Shown: positions 17,632-26,709 of the stretch, in pieces
How the letters are laid out: every line of letters starts with the position of its first letter
Numbering within the stretch: the first letter of the stretch is position 1
NCBI RefSeq assembly: GCF_018987235.1
Contig: NZ_CP072197.1
Span: forward strand, 2,108,001-2,172,000
Length of the DNA: 64,000 bases
Direction: 5' to 3'
Origin: Lactobacillus crispatus
GTDB taxonomy: Bacteria; Bacillota; Bacilli; Lactobacillales; Lactobacillaceae
The notes under the pieces: model-generated
Told to the model about the DNA's origin: nothing
Seen by the model: only the letters and a program-made list of their open reading frames with translations
Databases searched by the model: none
Position numbers and translations under genes: made by a program

Positions 17632-18264
17632 CTAAATCTTATTACGAAAACTCAACCAGAAATTTGCCCCACTGAGAATCAAGCCAATAACAGTAGCTAC
17701 TTGCATGCTTGGCTGCATGAAAAGCAAGATCAGTGATAAAACAACAGTTAAAACGCTAGACGCACGAATTAATTTACGATTTCCACCTAAAATACCGACC
17801 TCCACACAAAAGAGTAGAACAACATATAGGCCATCACCAATCAGCCAAACATTTTCAAAGAGATTGGCAAAATTACCTGTAAGCGGCTTAGCCAAAATGT
17901 CAGTCCAAAGCTGACGTGCAAAAGCAATACTTAAACCGATATTTGCCCAAAAGAGCAAGAATTCAAATAAGCGAAGAAATACGTTTTTAGTAAATCTAAT
18001 ACTAGTCAGTGTTTCCCAGAATGTATCGTGTTTTTTAATCACTATCCTTCGATCAAGAAAGGCACCAATTGAATAATAAATCAGAATTGCAATCCCTTGA
18101 AATGCAATCAAATGCATAAAAACTTTAAAGTCAAACATCAATGTGAATAGTAAAACTACTACATAAGCTAACTCAAAATATAATACACAGCGACTAAACT
18201 TTCGCTCGCTAAGCCAGTGCTTCAATTCTCTTTTATTCATATGATCACTAATATTGCCATTCAT
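17632..18264 (-). CDS. Membrane protein, unknown function
   Basis: This 210-residue protein starts with a basic cytoplasmic stretch (MNKRELKHWLSERKFSR) and has about six hydrophobic segments, the last ones around VWLIGDGLYVVLLFCVEVGI and VLTVVLSLILLF. It is paralogous to the downstream gene and ends 15 bases before that start, so they form an operon. I do not recognise the family. Confidence 0.7.
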   Translation of the reverse strand: MNGNISDHMNKRELKHWLSERKFSRCVLYFELAYVVVLLFTLMFDFKVFMHLIAFQGIAILIYYSIGAFLDRRIVIKKHDTFWETLTSIRFTKNVFLRLFEFLLFWANIGLSIAFARQLWTDILAKPLTGNFANLFENVWLIGDGLYVVLLFCVEVGILGGNRKLIRASSVLTVVLSLILLFMQPSMQVATVIGLILSGANFWLSFRNKI

Positions 18265-18375
18265 ATTCTCACTCTCTTTTAATAATTATCTAATTATGCG
18301 AAAATTGTATAATGATTTCAAAATTTTGTCTAGTCCTTTTATAATTGATTTAGTAAATATTTTTCGAGGTAAATT

Positions 18376-19408
18376 ATGAATTATCCCATTTTAATTACTA
18401 TTTTGATCTTCTTGCTGTGCTTTGGCCGATTCATTTGGATCATTACTCACGAACGTCGTTCCTTACGCGCTGGAGTTAGCTTAGTTATCACCTTATTTAG
18501 TTTTTTATTTTTAGGTGTAGTCATTCTGGTTAATATCGCTGACCTTGATCCACATTACAAAGACTGGATTTTGCCATTATTTGTGATTGCGCTATTTGCT
18601 GTGATGGCTGGAACGATTATCTTTGCATTAACTTTGATCATTATGTTTTTCTACGATGGCATTAAAATCATTATCAAAGAAGGAAACCGCTGGACAAATT
18701 ATCTTTCTCTGGGCATGGGGATTTCCATTATCTTCTTCCTATTTTTATATCCTCTTGTGGGACGAATTAGTCATGATAGCTGGTTAAAAGTATCCCTATA
18801 TTTTTCTATGGCTAGTCATCATCTACTTAGTCACTATCATGATGATGTATACTTTAACTTCTTGGATTAATTTAATTAATTGGCACATGCCGCACTTAGA
18901 CTACATCGTAGTGTTAGGCGCTGGCATTATGGTAACAAAGGTAACACCACTTCTGGCAGCAAGAATTTCCCGGGGAATAGAAATTTATCACAAAAATCCT
19001 GGCTCTAAGTTAATCATGTCTGGTGGCCAAGGACCTAGTGAAAACATTCCTGAAGCAGTTGCTATGGCTGAATATGCTGAAAAACTGGGTATTAATAAAA
19101 ACGATATTATTATCGAAAATAAATCCAAAACTACCCAGCAGAACTTGCAATTCTCACATGCACTGATGAAACCAAATAGTTGCTTTTGTATTGTAACCAG
19201 CTCCTACCATGTGTATCGCGCTCTGGTTTTAGCTAAACGTCAAGGACTCAAGTGTACTGGTTATGGTGCCAAAACTAAGTGGTATTTTACTTTAAATGCT
19301 TTTGTGCGTGAATTCATTGCATATCTGGTAATTACTAAGAAAATGCAATTGACTATCATCGGTTTTCTAGCAGCTATCATGATTGCTGCTGCCGCATTTC
19401 ATTTTTAA
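18376..19408 (+). pseudogene. YdcF/DUF218-family membrane protein, frameshifted
   Basis: The first frame (18376-18870) gives the N-terminal membrane region (five helices) typical of the long Firmicute YdcF proteins. The second frame gives the DUF218 domain: DYIVVLGAGIM, SGGQGPSENIPEAVAMAEYA, ENKSKTTQQNLQFS, VTSSYHVYRALVLAKRQGL. Removing one T from the T5 at about 18808-18812 joins the two as Leu-Tyr-Phe-Leu-Trp-Leu-Val with helix 6 restored, giving about 343 residues. It is a single-base frameshift, either real decay or a homopolymer error. DUF218 proteins are linked to envelope metabolism, but the reaction is unclear. Confidence 0.82.
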
Positions 19409-19410
19409 TT

Positions 19411-19446
19411 TATTGCGTTAAGTTGAGAAACTTAGCGTTTTTTATT
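19411..19446 (+). terminator. Terminator after the YdcF-type gene
   Basis: GCGTTAAGTT (19415-19424) pairs with AACTTAGCG (19429-19437), followed by six Ts. Confidence 0.9.
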
Positions 19447-19472
19447 GATTTATCTTTTAATTTTTTTATAAT
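19445..19472 (+). promoter_or_regulatory. Promoter of the ABC-F leader
   Basis: TTGATT (19445-19450), a 16-base spacer and TATAAT (19467-19472) place the start of transcription near 19479, giving a leader of about 108 bases before the ABC-F start codon. Confidence 0.7.
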
Positions 19473-19505
19473 TATAGTCAAATCTATAGAAAGCAAGGTG
19501 TAACT

Positions 19506-19544
19506 ATGAGGATTCGTAAAAACAACTTGTCAAACTGTCATTAG
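19506..19544 (+). CDS. Leader peptide of the ABC-F gene (12 residues)
   Basis: ATG at 19506 follows AAGGTG and encodes Met-Arg-Ile-Arg-Lys-Asn-Asn-Leu-Ser-Asn-Cys-His-stop. Its stop codon overlaps the first bases of the terminator stem at 19543, so a ribosome paused near the end would block stem formation. This is the arrangement seen in antibiotic-induced attenuation of ABC-F resistance genes. Confidence 0.6.
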   Translation: MRIRKNNLSNCH

Positions 19545-19569
19545 TCAGGATGACGAGTCCTGACTTTTT
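19543..19569 (+). promoter_or_regulatory. Attenuator hairpin upstream of the ABC-F gene
   Basis: AGTCAGGA (19543-19550) pairs with TCCTGACT (19558-19565), followed by TTTT: an intrinsic terminator inside the 5' leader. A competing hairpin, GTCAT (19537-19541) with ATGAC (19550-19554), would occupy the left arm and its edge and act as antiterminator. Confidence 0.65.
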
Positions 19570-19587
19570 CAAAAAAGCAGGTTACTT

Positions 19588-20985
19588 ATGTCAGAAACAA
19601 AATTCAATAAAACTCTTCTTAGTGTCAGTCATGTGGATTTTTCCTACCCTAAGCGCAATTTATTCACCGATCTAAATTTTTCTATTGCTAATGGTGAACG
19701 TGTTGCTCTAGTTGGGCCTAATGGAATTGGTAAATCTACACTAATTGACCTAATTCGTAAGCAAATCCAACCAGATGATGGACAGATTATTTGTCACGGT
19801 GAAATTAATTATGTACCTCAAGTCAATGATCAAACTGTAATTAATGACTCAAAGAGCGCTGGTGAAAAGCGATTAGATTTAATTGAAAATACTATTTGGC
19901 TTCCTGGTTCTCTTCTCTTATTGGACGAGCCGACAGTTTACTTAGATGACACAAATATCCAGAATTTACTCTACTTACTCAAGAATTATGATGGAGCAAT
20001 TCTAGTAGCTAGCCATGATCTGGATTTTATCAACCAACTATGTGAGAGAACTATTATTCTGCAGCCAAATAATGCAGTTTATTACCCAGGAAATTACGCA
20101 CAGTATCTCGAACAAAAACAATTAGATAAACAAGCCGTACACAATTTTAACGAAAAGCGAGATATATTAAAGCAACAAATTACTGAAAAAGTCTCTACTT
20201 TAAAGCAAAAAAGTACTGACTATAATCATTTTGCTAAAACACAAGACAATACTGGTCGCTATCCTTCGCGAAGCCATGATCATGTCCAAAAAGGATTAAA
20301 TAGTCGGCTTAAGCGAGCTGAACGTGAACTGGCTAAACTTCCAGAGAAACAGCACCTATATCAACATCAACTTAAACTTCCTGAATTTAAAAAGTGGCCG
20401 ACTAAAATACATAATTACTCTATCAAAATAGATCAATTACTCAGTCCCCAAAATAAGACTTTATTATCTAATACACAGTTAAACTTGCAAACAGCCGATA
20501 TTATTGGATTAATCGGCCCCAACGGCTGCGGTAAAACAACATTGCTCAAATATTTAGAACACTACATTAATCAGCAGCAATCTTTGCCACCAGCCAGCTA
20601 TATTGGTTTAAATACGACTAAACAAAAGAAACCTGCCACAGTAGCAGATTTCTTTCACGAGACTATTTTGAGCAAAACTGAAGTTAAGCGTCTTTTAGTT
20701 AAAATGGATATGTTTGTCGATTTGACTACAAGACTCACGGATTTGAGTGGTGGCGAATTTGCTAAATTAGCATTAATCAAGCAGCTATACCTTGAACAAG
20801 AATCTATTCTATTACTTGATGAGCCAACTAACTATCTTGATCCAGAAAGTGTGACGGCCTTGGCCCAAATGCTAAAACAGTCGCATCTCACTTGTATTAT
20901 TGCATCCCACAATTGCAAATTTTTAACCCAATTTTGCCAACAAATCTATAAAATTAAGCAGCAAAGACTAATTGAATTGCATTAA
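19588..20985 (+). CDS. ABC-F family ATPase (possible ribosome-protection protein)
   Basis: This 465-residue protein has two ATP-binding domains and no membrane segments. Walker A motifs are GPNGIGKST (near 43) and GPNGCGKTT (near 311), and Walker B is LLLLDEPT in both halves. The second signature is intact (LSGGEFAKLAL), while the first is altered (SAGEKRLDLIE). A charged linker with paired helices (residues about 185-250) fits an ABC-F arm. ABC-F proteins act on the ribosome, and those behind leader-peptide attenuators usually protect it from antibiotics. The drug class is not predictable here. Confidence 0.85.
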   Translation: MSETKFNKTLLSVSHVDFSYPKRNLFTDLNFSIANGERVALVGPNGIGKSTLIDLIRKQIQPDDGQIICHGEINYVPQVNDQTVINDSKSAGEKRLDLIENTIWLPGSLLLLDEPTVYLDDTNIQNLLYLLKNYDGAILVASHDLDFINQLCERTIILQPNNAVYYPGNYAQYLEQKQLDKQAVHNFNEKRDILKQQITEKVSTLKQKSTDYNHFAKTQDNTGRYPSRSHDHVQKGLNSRLKRAERELAKLPEKQHLYQHQLKLPEFKKWPTKIHNYSIKIDQLLSPQNKTLLSNTQLNLQTADIIGLIGPNGCGKTTLLKYLEHYINQQQSLPPASYIGLNTTKQKKPATVADFFHETILSKTEVKRLLVKMDMFVDLTTRLTDLSGGEFAKLALIKQLYLEQESILLLDEPTNYLDPESVTALAQMLKQSHLTCIIASHNCKFLTQFCQQIYKIKQQRLIELH

Positions 20986-21010
20986 AGCATTTCTCTTAAA
21001 CATATATTTG

Positions 21011-21505
21011 CTAAGCATATCCTTTACTATCCCCATCTATATTAATGAAGATCACATTTGGTGCTGCAGAAGTTTGGTGCGTTTCTTTATTATATTTACC
21101 ACCATAATACTCATAACGAGGTTTTCCCTTGCCAAAAGGATCTATTCGGCAAAGAAAGATCACATATGTCGCTTTGAATTCTTTTTCTGGACAGCCACCT
21201 AGCCCGCCATAGATTATTTCTTCCTGATAAGCGTTGGCAACTTCCAGAATGTTTTCTCCTGGTTCTTGCGACCCTACTTGAATGATTAACCCGTATTTAT
21301 TGCGCCTATTGTCTCGCGCAATTACATGTACGATTGCTTTTTCATCTAAGACATTTCTATTTGGATCATCAAGTGATTTTGCTTCCTGAATATTGAGTTC
21401 AGGAAGCATTCTTTGTACTGCTGAAAGAAGCTGATCATTATACTTCTTCATAATTCCTGCGGCCAAGTGATCCACCATTGCCGGTGACATTTCATTTTCT
21501 AACAT
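21011..21505 (-). CDS. Truncated Rpn/PD-(D/E)XK nuclease-type transposase remnant
   Basis: Only 164 residues remain of a family that is usually around 280-320. The stretch ATYVIFLCRIDPFGKGKPRY and the closing NVIFINIDGDSKG are characteristic of PDDEXK_2 / Rpn proteins. The usual (I/V)E(I/V)Q catalytic motif appears as LIIQVGSQ, so the active-site acid seems lost, and the C-terminal third is missing. I read it as a decaying remnant rather than a working enzyme. Confidence 0.6.
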   Translation of the reverse strand: MLENEMSPAMVDHLAAGIMKKYNDQLLSAVQRMLPELNIQEAKSLDDPNRNVLDEKAIVHVIARDNRRNKYGLIIQVGSQEPGENILEVANAYQEEIIYGGLGGCPEKEFKATYVIFLCRIDPFGKGKPRYEYYGGKYNKETHQTSAAPNVIFINIDGDSKGYA

Positions 21506-21609
21506 AAAAAAATCCTCATTTCTAAAAATCTGAGAGTTTTATCCCCCTATTACTTATTACGCAAAAAAACGCAAAAATTTTTTTCAGAAAATGAAGATTT
21601 TTCAATTTT

Positions 21610-21969
21610 TTAGTTTTCTTTTCTAAAAAATGGACTGAGTAGCGATACAAGCAGGCCGTAAATAAAATACCAGCGATAAATATCTGCCAAGTCTTGATTT
21701 TGAATCCACAAAATTATTGCAATTACTGTCAGTAAGCCACCTAAAAAGATTGTTGAACCCATATTTTTATCAGTAAAGAAGCTGATAGCAGCACCTAAGG
21801 TAATTAACGCTACCAAACTATAAATTACGATAATCACTGGTCCTTTAGTCTGAACGTTAACATCAAGCATTGGTGCGTTAGTAAACAGCTGCCACACGAT
21901 AAAACCAGCTAATGCAATGCCACATAGCAATACTAGTAATCTAAAAACAAAAGTTAAAGTCTTTTTCAT
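21610..21969 (-). CDS. Small four-helix membrane protein
   Basis: This 119-residue protein has four hydrophobic segments (about residues 8-26, 44-63, 71-86 and 97-112). Short charged loops such as FFTDKNMGS and a tail ending FFRKEN follow. An AGGAGAAA Shine-Dalgarno lies just before the ATG at 21969. No family is recognised. It stands alone between the Rpn remnant and the YxeA-like gene. Confidence 0.65.
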   Translation of the reverse strand: MKKTLTFVFRLLVLLCGIALAGFIVWQLFTNAPMLDVNVQTKGPVIIVIYSLVALITLGAAISFFTDKNMGSTIFLGGLLTVIAIILWIQNQDLADIYRWYFIYGLLVSLLSPFFRKEN

Positions 21970-22025
21970 TATTTTTCTCCTGTATGCATAATAATACTAG
22001 TATAACAGCATTACTGTTGCATATG

Positions 22026-22058
22026 AAAAGCGCTTGGATTTTTCCAAACGCTTTTTTA
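22026..22058 (-). terminator. Terminator after the YxeA-like gene
   Basis: AAGCGTTTGGA pairs with TCCAAGCGCTT on the minus strand around a short A-rich loop, followed by Ts. Confidence 0.8.
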
Positions 22059-22385
22059 CTATTCTTTTGCTTGCATAAATTGTTTTCTAGTGATGTATTT
22101 GATTGATTTAACGTATTGCCCCTTGTGTTGAATTGAAATATATTGGCCTGATGGATCGTAGCCACCGACTTTCTTTAACGATATATTCTTTTTAGTCTTA
22201 AGATTGTATGCTTTTACGTTGTAATACTGTTGTGTACCTTTATTTACCTTAGCATAACTTATTTCCTGAGAAATAAATGGATTTAATCTATCAGTAAAAG
22301 AGTTATGAAATGAAAAAATGCAGATTACTCCCACTACTAGCACTAGTGCCGTTACAAATGCGGTTTTAATAGTACTTTTATTCAT
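22059..22385 (-). CDS. YxeA-family (DUF1093) exported protein
   Basis: The start at 22385 is chosen because AAGGTG lies six bases upstream; the earlier ATG at 22400 has none. The 108-residue protein has a signal or anchor segment (TAFVTALVLVVGVICIFSF) and a small beta-rich domain containing YAKVNKGTQQYYNVKAYN, KKVGGYDPSGQYISI and GQYVKSIKYITR, typical of YxeA/DUF1093. These proteins are small OB-fold-like extracytoplasmic proteins of unknown role. Confidence 0.82.
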   Translation of the reverse strand: MNKSTIKTAFVTALVLVVGVICIFSFHNSFTDRLNPFISQEISYAKVNKGTQQYYNVKAYNLKTKKNISLKKVGGYDPSGQYISIQHKGQYVKSIKYITRKQFMQAKE

Positions 22386-22461
22386 AATATTCACCTTCAT
22401 CGTTCAACTATTGTTATACTAAAATAGTACACCCATTCAGTTACTTTAACAATTGTTTCTA

Positions 22462-22490
22462 GCAAAAAAACGCTTGGAAAATTCCAAGCG
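22462..22490 (-). terminator. Terminator after purB
   Basis: CGCTTGGAA (22471-22479) pairs with TTCCAAGCG (22482-22490), with seven Ts on the minus strand. Confidence 0.9.
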
Positions 22491-22498
22491 TCTTTCAC

Positions 22499-23797
22499 TT
22501 AATCATCTAAACCAAGTTTTTCGAAAATTTCATCAACATGACGCAAATGATAGTGATAATCAAATGCATCATCAATATCTTCCTTGGATAGGTAATTCAT
22601 AATTTCACTGTTTTCAACCAACGGCTTAAACTGCTTTTGCTCATTCCATGATTTAGCAGTTAGCTTCTGTACCATATCATAAGCTTTTTCACGAGATAGA
22701 CCTGCTTCATCGATCAACTTAAGCAACACTCGTTGAGAGTAAATTAATCCGTATGTACGATCCATATTCTTAAGCATCGTTTCAGGGAATACATCTAAGT
22801 TAGTCAAAATTCGATTGAAGCGGTGCAACATGTAGTCAATTCCGATCGTCGTATCAGGCAAGATAACCCGCTCTGCACTAGAGTGTGAAATATCACGTTC
22901 ATGCCATAACGCTACATCCTCGTATGCTGTAACGACATGTCCACGCATTACTCGAGCCATTCCACAGAGGTTTTCTGAGCCAATTGGGTTACGCTTGTGT
23001 GGCATTGCAGATGATCCCTTTTGGCCAGCACGGAAATGTTCCTCAACTTCATGAATTTCACTGCGCTGCAAGCCACGAATTTCTGTCGCCCAATTTTCAA
23101 TACTAGTAGCAATCAATGCTAATGTCGCAATGTATTCTGCATGCAAATCACGAGGCAATACTTGACTAGTAATTGGCTGTTGTGTCAAACCTAATTGCTT
23201 CATTACGCTAGTTTCAACTGCAGGTGGAACATTAGCAAAAGTACCAACAGCACCCGAAATTTTGCCAGATTCAACGCCTTTTGCGGCGTGTTCAAATCGT
23301 TCAATATCACGATTGATTTCTGCGTACCAGCGAGCAATCTTGAGACCAAATGTAGTTGGTTCAGCCTGAACGCCATGTGTACGTCCCATTTCTACTGTGT
23401 ACTTATACTTTTTAGCCTTTTCTGCAATAGTTGCTTTTAATTCGTGCAGATCTTTTCTGATAATCTCATCAGCTTGTTTAAGTAAGTAGCCTTGAGCAGT
23501 ATCAACCACATCAGTTGAAGTCAAACCAAAGTGCACCCATTTTTTCTCAGAGCCAAGGCTTTCAGACACAGTTCTAGTAAAAGCAACCACGTCATGGTGG
23601 GTTACTTGCTCAAGCTCAGCCACACGCTTTGCAGTAAAGCTTGCATTCTTAGCAATCTTCTCCGCATCTGCTTCTGGCACTTCACCGAGTTCTGCCCAAG
23701 CCTTTGTTGCGGCAATTTCTACTTCAAGCCAAGCTGCATATTTATTTTCGTCTGTCCAAATTTCCCCCATTTCTGGGCGAGTATAACGTTCAAGCAT
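22499..23797 (-). CDS. purB: Adenylosuccinate lyase
   Basis: PurB cleaves adenylosuccinate to AMP and fumarate (and SAICAR to AICAR). The 432-residue protein has normal length and the family motifs [38 protein letters not shown] and the signature [19 protein letters not shown] around residues 258-276, with the mobile-loop serine. It is followed by a terminator and starts 3 bases after the purA stop, so purA and purB form an operon producing AMP from IMP. Confidence 0.98.
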   Translation of the reverse strand: MLERYTRPEMGEIWTDENKYAAWLEVEIAATKAWAELGEVPEADAEKIAKNASFTAKRVAELEQVTHHDVVAFTRTVSESLGSEKKWVHFGLTSTDVVDTAQGYLLKQADEIIRKDLHELKATIAEKAKKYKYTVEMGRTHGVQAEPTTFGLKIARWYAEINRDIERFEHAAKGVESGKISGAVGTFANVPPAVETSVMKQLGLTQQPITSQVLPRDLHAEYIATLALIATSIENWATEIRGLQRSEIHEVEEHFRAGQKGSSAMPHKRNPIGSENLCGMARVMRGHVVTAYEDVALWHERDISHSSAERVILPDTTIGIDYMLHRFNRILTNLDVFPETMLKNMDRTYGLIYSQRVLLKLIDEAGLSREKAYDMVQKLTAKSWNEQKQFKPLVENSEIMNYLSKEDIDDAFDYHYHLRHVDEIFEKLGLDD

Positions 23798-23800
23798 AAA

Positions 23801-25090
23801 TTACATTTCCCATGGATTCTTCAAAACAATAGTTTGTTCACGATCTGGACCAACTGAAACAGTTACCAAAGGAACGCCAACCAACTCTGAAACGCGGTTC
23901 AAGAATTTCTTAGCATTTTCTGGAAGAGCGTCCCAAGTCTTAACTTGAGTAATATTTTCATCCCAAGCTGGAAGTTCTTCATATACAGGCTTACATCTGT
24001 ATAATTCCTTCAAACTTGCTGGATAATAATCAATCTTTTCACCATCAAGTTCATATGCAGTACAAATCTTGATCTTGTCAAAGCCTGAAAATACATCAAG
24101 CAAGTTCAAGCTAAGGCCATTGATACCAGCAACACGCTTTGAGTGACGCAATGCAACGGAGTCAAACCAACCAACACGACGTGGACGACCAGTAACAGTA
24201 CCGTATTCATGAGCAGTTTCACGAATACGGTCACCAACTTCATCAAGCAATTCAGTTGGGAAAGGACCGGCACCAACACGAGTAGTGTAAGCCTTGCAGA
24301 CACCAATTACAGTATCAAGACGATTAGCACCTATACCAATACCTGAACAAATACCACCAGAAATAGTATTAGATGAGGTTACAAATGGATAAGTACCTTC
24401 ATCAATATCAAGCATCACACCTTGCGCACCTTCAAATAAAACTTTCTTATTTTGGTCAAGTGCATCATTCACTAAGACAGAAGTATCAGTTACATACTTC
24501 TTCATTCTTTGACCATATTCATAGTATTTATCAAAAATGTCTTCAAATTTAAGTGCTGGCTTACCATAAACCTTAGTAAATAATTCATTCTTTACTTCAA
24601 GGTTAGCACGCAATTTTTCTTCAAAGGTGTCTTTTTCAAGCAAATCACAAACGCGGATTCCAATTCTTGAAGCCTTGTCCATGTAAGTTGGTCCAATACC
24701 ATTCTTAGTAGTACCAATCTTGTTAGCCCCCTTAGCTTCTTCTTGATATTCATCTTGCTTAATATCATAAGGCATAATGATGTGGGCACGATTAGAAATT
24801 CTCAAGCCACTAGTATCAATGCCACTCTTTTCAAGATTTTCTAATTCGCCAAACATTACTTCTGGATTGATTACGACACCATTACCAATAACTGTATTGT
24901 CCTTGGCTGCAAAAATACCAGAAGGAATTAAACGCATCTTGAAAGTTTGACCATTAATATCAATAGTATGACCTGCGTTGTTACCACCATTTGAACGAAC
25001 TGCAACTGCAGCATCCTTACTCAAAAAGTCAGTAATCTTTCCCTTACCTTCATCGCCCCATTGGCTTCCTACGACTGCGACTGCTGTCAT
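23801..25090 (-). CDS. purA: Adenylosuccinate synthetase
   Basis: PurA joins IMP and aspartate using GTP, the first committed step to AMP. The 429-residue protein has the GTP-binding start [16 protein letters not shown], the catalytic NNAGHTI, the central [34 protein letters not shown], and the C-terminal VGPDREQTI. It begins the purA-purB operon. Divergent guaC and two purine-box-like sites occupy the intergenic region upstream. Confidence 0.98.
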   Translation of the reverse strand: MTAVAVVGSQWGDEGKGKITDFLSKDAAVAVRSNGGNNAGHTIDINGQTFKMRLIPSGIFAAKDNTVIGNGVVINPEVMFGELENLEKSGIDTSGLRISNRAHIIMPYDIKQDEYQEEAKGANKIGTTKNGIGPTYMDKASRIGIRVCDLLEKDTFEEKLRANLEVKNELFTKVYGKPALKFEDIFDKYYEYGQRMKKYVTDTSVLVNDALDQNKKVLFEGAQGVMLDIDEGTYPFVTSSNTISGGICSGIGIGANRLDTVIGVCKAYTTRVGAGPFPTELLDEVGDRIRETAHEYGTVTGRPRRVGWFDSVALRHSKRVAGINGLSLNLLDVFSGFDKIKICTAYELDGEKIDYYPASLKELYRCKPVYEELPAWDENITQVKTWDALPENAKKFLNRVSELVGVPLVTVSVGPDREQTIVLKNPWEM

Positions 25091-25166
25091 TTAAAATTCA
25101 CCTCATAAAAATCTCTATAAATATTACGTATGCTAGTCTAGCAATTAATTTACAAATAATCAATAT

Positions 25167-25245
25167 AAAATCCGAATTATTTTATTTTTAAATTATTTCA
25201 TAGTTCGATTTTCATATTGACAAACACAAATTATTCCCATATAGT
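25167..25245. promoter_or_regulatory. guaC promoter with two candidate PurBox-like sites
   Basis: guaC has TTGACA (25217-25222), a 17-base spacer and TATAGT (25240-25245). Just upstream lie AAAATCCGAATTAT (25167-25180) and the inverted ATAGTTCGATTTT (25200-25212), each resembling half of a PurR PurBox pair with CGAA/TTCG cores. The gap is a few bases wider than the classic 16-17, so the PurR assignment is tentative. The promoter itself is convincing. Confidence 0.55.
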
Positions 25246-25287
25246 ATGTCTCGGTCAACAAACAAGATTAAAGGGAGCAGTTTTAAA

Positions 25288-26280
25288 ATGAGTAACTACT
25301 TTAGTATGGAAGCCTTTGACTATGATGATATTCAACTTGTACCTAATAAGGGTATCATCAAAAGCCGTCGTGATGCAGATACCAGTGTCAAATTCGGAAA
25401 CCGAACATTTAAAATACCGGTTGTTCCTGCCAATATGGAAAGTGTCATTGATGATAACCTTGCTATTTGGCTAGCCCAAAACGATTATTATTACGTAATG
25501 CATCGTTTTGAACCCGAAAAGAGAATTCCCTTCATCAAAATGATGCATCAAAAAGGATTATTTGCATCTATTTCGGTCGGCATTAAAGACAGTGAATATG
25601 ATTTTATTGATGAATTAGTCAAGGAAAACCTTAAACCAGAATATATTACTATTGATGTAGCTCATGGTCACTCCGTTTACGTGATTAAGATGATCAAGTA
25701 TATTAAGGAAAAATTACCTGATTCATTTTTAACAGCGGGCAATATTGCTACGCCAGAAGCCGTACGTGAACTCGAAAATGCAGGCGCCGACGCAACCAAG
25801 GTTGGTGTGGGACCTGGTAAAGCATGTATTACGAAATTGAAGACTGGCTTTGGTACTGGTGGTTGGCAATTAGCCGCATTAAGAATGTGCAGTAAATCTG
25901 CTTCTAAGCCATTAATTGCCGACGGTGGGATTCGTCATAACGGCGATATCGCTAAGTCAATTCGTTTTGGCGCTACCATGGTTATGATTGGTTCAATGCT
26001 GGCCGGTCATGAAGAATCACCTGGTAATGTAATCAAAATTAATGGTAAAACTTACAAGCAATACTGGGGCTCAGCCTCTGAGGTTCAAAAAGGTGCTTAC
26101 AAAAATGTAGAAGGTAAGCAAATGTTAGTGCCATACCGTGGCTCAATTAAGGATACTTTAAAAGAAATGAAGGAAGACTTGCAGTCATCCATCTCATACG
26201 CTGGTGGTCGCGATCTTAATTCCATTAAGTTAGTCGACTACGTAATCGTTAAAGACAATATTTTTGATGGTGATAAGTAA
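25288..26280 (+). CDS. guaC: GMP reductase
   Basis: GuaC deaminates GMP to IMP with NADPH, linking guanine to adenine nucleotides, and lies divergent to purA. The start at 25288 ([20 protein letters not shown]) is chosen because the promoter -10 box is at 25240-25245, so the in-frame ATG at 25246 lies at about the transcription start, and AAGGGAG precedes 25288. The 330-residue protein has the barrel motifs [12 protein letters not shown] with the catalytic Cys, [20 protein letters not shown] and [11 protein letters not shown]. It lacks CBS domains, which separates it from IMP dehydrogenase. Confidence 0.96.
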   Translation: MSNYFSMEAFDYDDIQLVPNKGIIKSRRDADTSVKFGNRTFKIPVVPANMESVIDDNLAIWLAQNDYYYVMHRFEPEKRIPFIKMMHQKGLFASISVGIKDSEYDFIDELVKENLKPEYITIDVAHGHSVYVIKMIKYIKEKLPDSFLTAGNIATPEAVRELENAGADATKVGVGPGKACITKLKTGFGTGGWQLAALRMCSKSASKPLIADGGIRHNGDIAKSIRFGATMVMIGSMLAGHEESPGNVIKINGKTYKQYWGSASEVQKGAYKNVEGKQMLVPYRGSIKDTLKEMKEDLQSSISYAGGRDLNSIKLVDYVIVKDNIFDGDK

Positions 26281-26371
26281 TTTTAATAAAGTTTTTGCAT
26301 TTTTATTATTTTCCTGTTAAGAATATTACGATAATATAGTATTATCTATCTTTTTTCGATAGAATAATATA

Positions 26372-26412
26372 GGTCGAGTTATTGTAGGGTAGTCAATAAC
26401 TCGGCTTTTTTT
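26372..26412 (+). terminator. Terminator after guaC
   Basis: GTCGAGTTATTG (26373-26384) pairs with CAATAACTCGGC (26394-26405), followed by seven Ts. A weaker hairpin lies just upstream (26341-26370). Confidence 0.88.
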
Positions 26413-26430
26413 GATTATTTTTTAAAAACG

Positions 26431-26459
26431 ATTGGACAGAGTTTTAAATTGTGTTATAC
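26431..26459 (+). promoter_or_regulatory. Promoter of the tRNA pair
   Basis: TTGGAC (26431-26436), 17-base spacer, TATACT (26454-26459), 18 bases before tRNA-Arg. Confidence 0.8.
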
Positions 26460-26477
26460 TAGTTGTCGTTGATGAAT

Positions 26478-26551
26478 GCGCCCTTAGCGCAACTGGATAG
26501 AGTGTCTGACTACGAATCAGAAGGTTGAAGGTTCAAATCCTTCAGGGCGCA
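26478..26551 (+). tRNA. tRNA-Arg (anticodon ACG)
   Basis: The acceptor GCGCCCT pairs with AGGGCGC and the discriminator is A. The D arm contains AGCGCAACTGGATAGAGT, the anticodon stem CTGAC/GTCAG-type brackets loop with ACG, and the T arm is GAAGG TTCAAAT CCTTC. The A of the anticodon is normally modified to inosine, reading CGU, CGC and CGA. Confidence 0.97.
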
Positions 26552-26559
26552 CTTAAAAA

Positions 26560-26633
26560 CGGGAAATGGCTCAGTTTGGTAGAGCACCTGGTTTGGGACC
26601 AGGGGGTCGTAGGTTCGAATCCTGTTTTCCCGA
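26560..26633 (+). tRNA. tRNA-Pro (anticodon TGG)
   Basis: The acceptor CGGGAAA pairs with TTTCCCG with discriminator A. The anticodon arm CCTGG TTTGGGA CCAGG holds TGG, and the T arm contains GGTTCGAATCC. It follows tRNA-Arg by 8 bases in one transcript. Confidence 0.97.
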
Positions 26634-26638
26634 TAAGT

Positions 26639-26669
26639 TAACCGCACTTCATTGAAGTGCGGTTTTTTT
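26639..26669 (+). terminator. Terminator after the tRNA pair
   Basis: AACCGCACTTC (26640-26650) pairs with GAAGTGCGGTT (26654-26664), followed by Ts. Confidence 0.95.
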
Positions 26670-26672
26670 GTG

Positions 26673-26706
26673 TAAAAAAATAAGTATTTCCTCGGAAATA
26701 CTTATC
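26673..26706 (-). terminator. Terminator after the MupG-like gene
   Basis: AAGTATTTCC and its complement around CGAGG pair, with seven Ts on the minus strand. Confidence 0.85.
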
Positions 26707-26709
26707 ATG

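Noticed and set aside
25246..25287. Upstream ATG at 25246 as guaC start
   Set aside because: It lies directly after the -10 box, at about the transcription start, and lacks a ribosome site.
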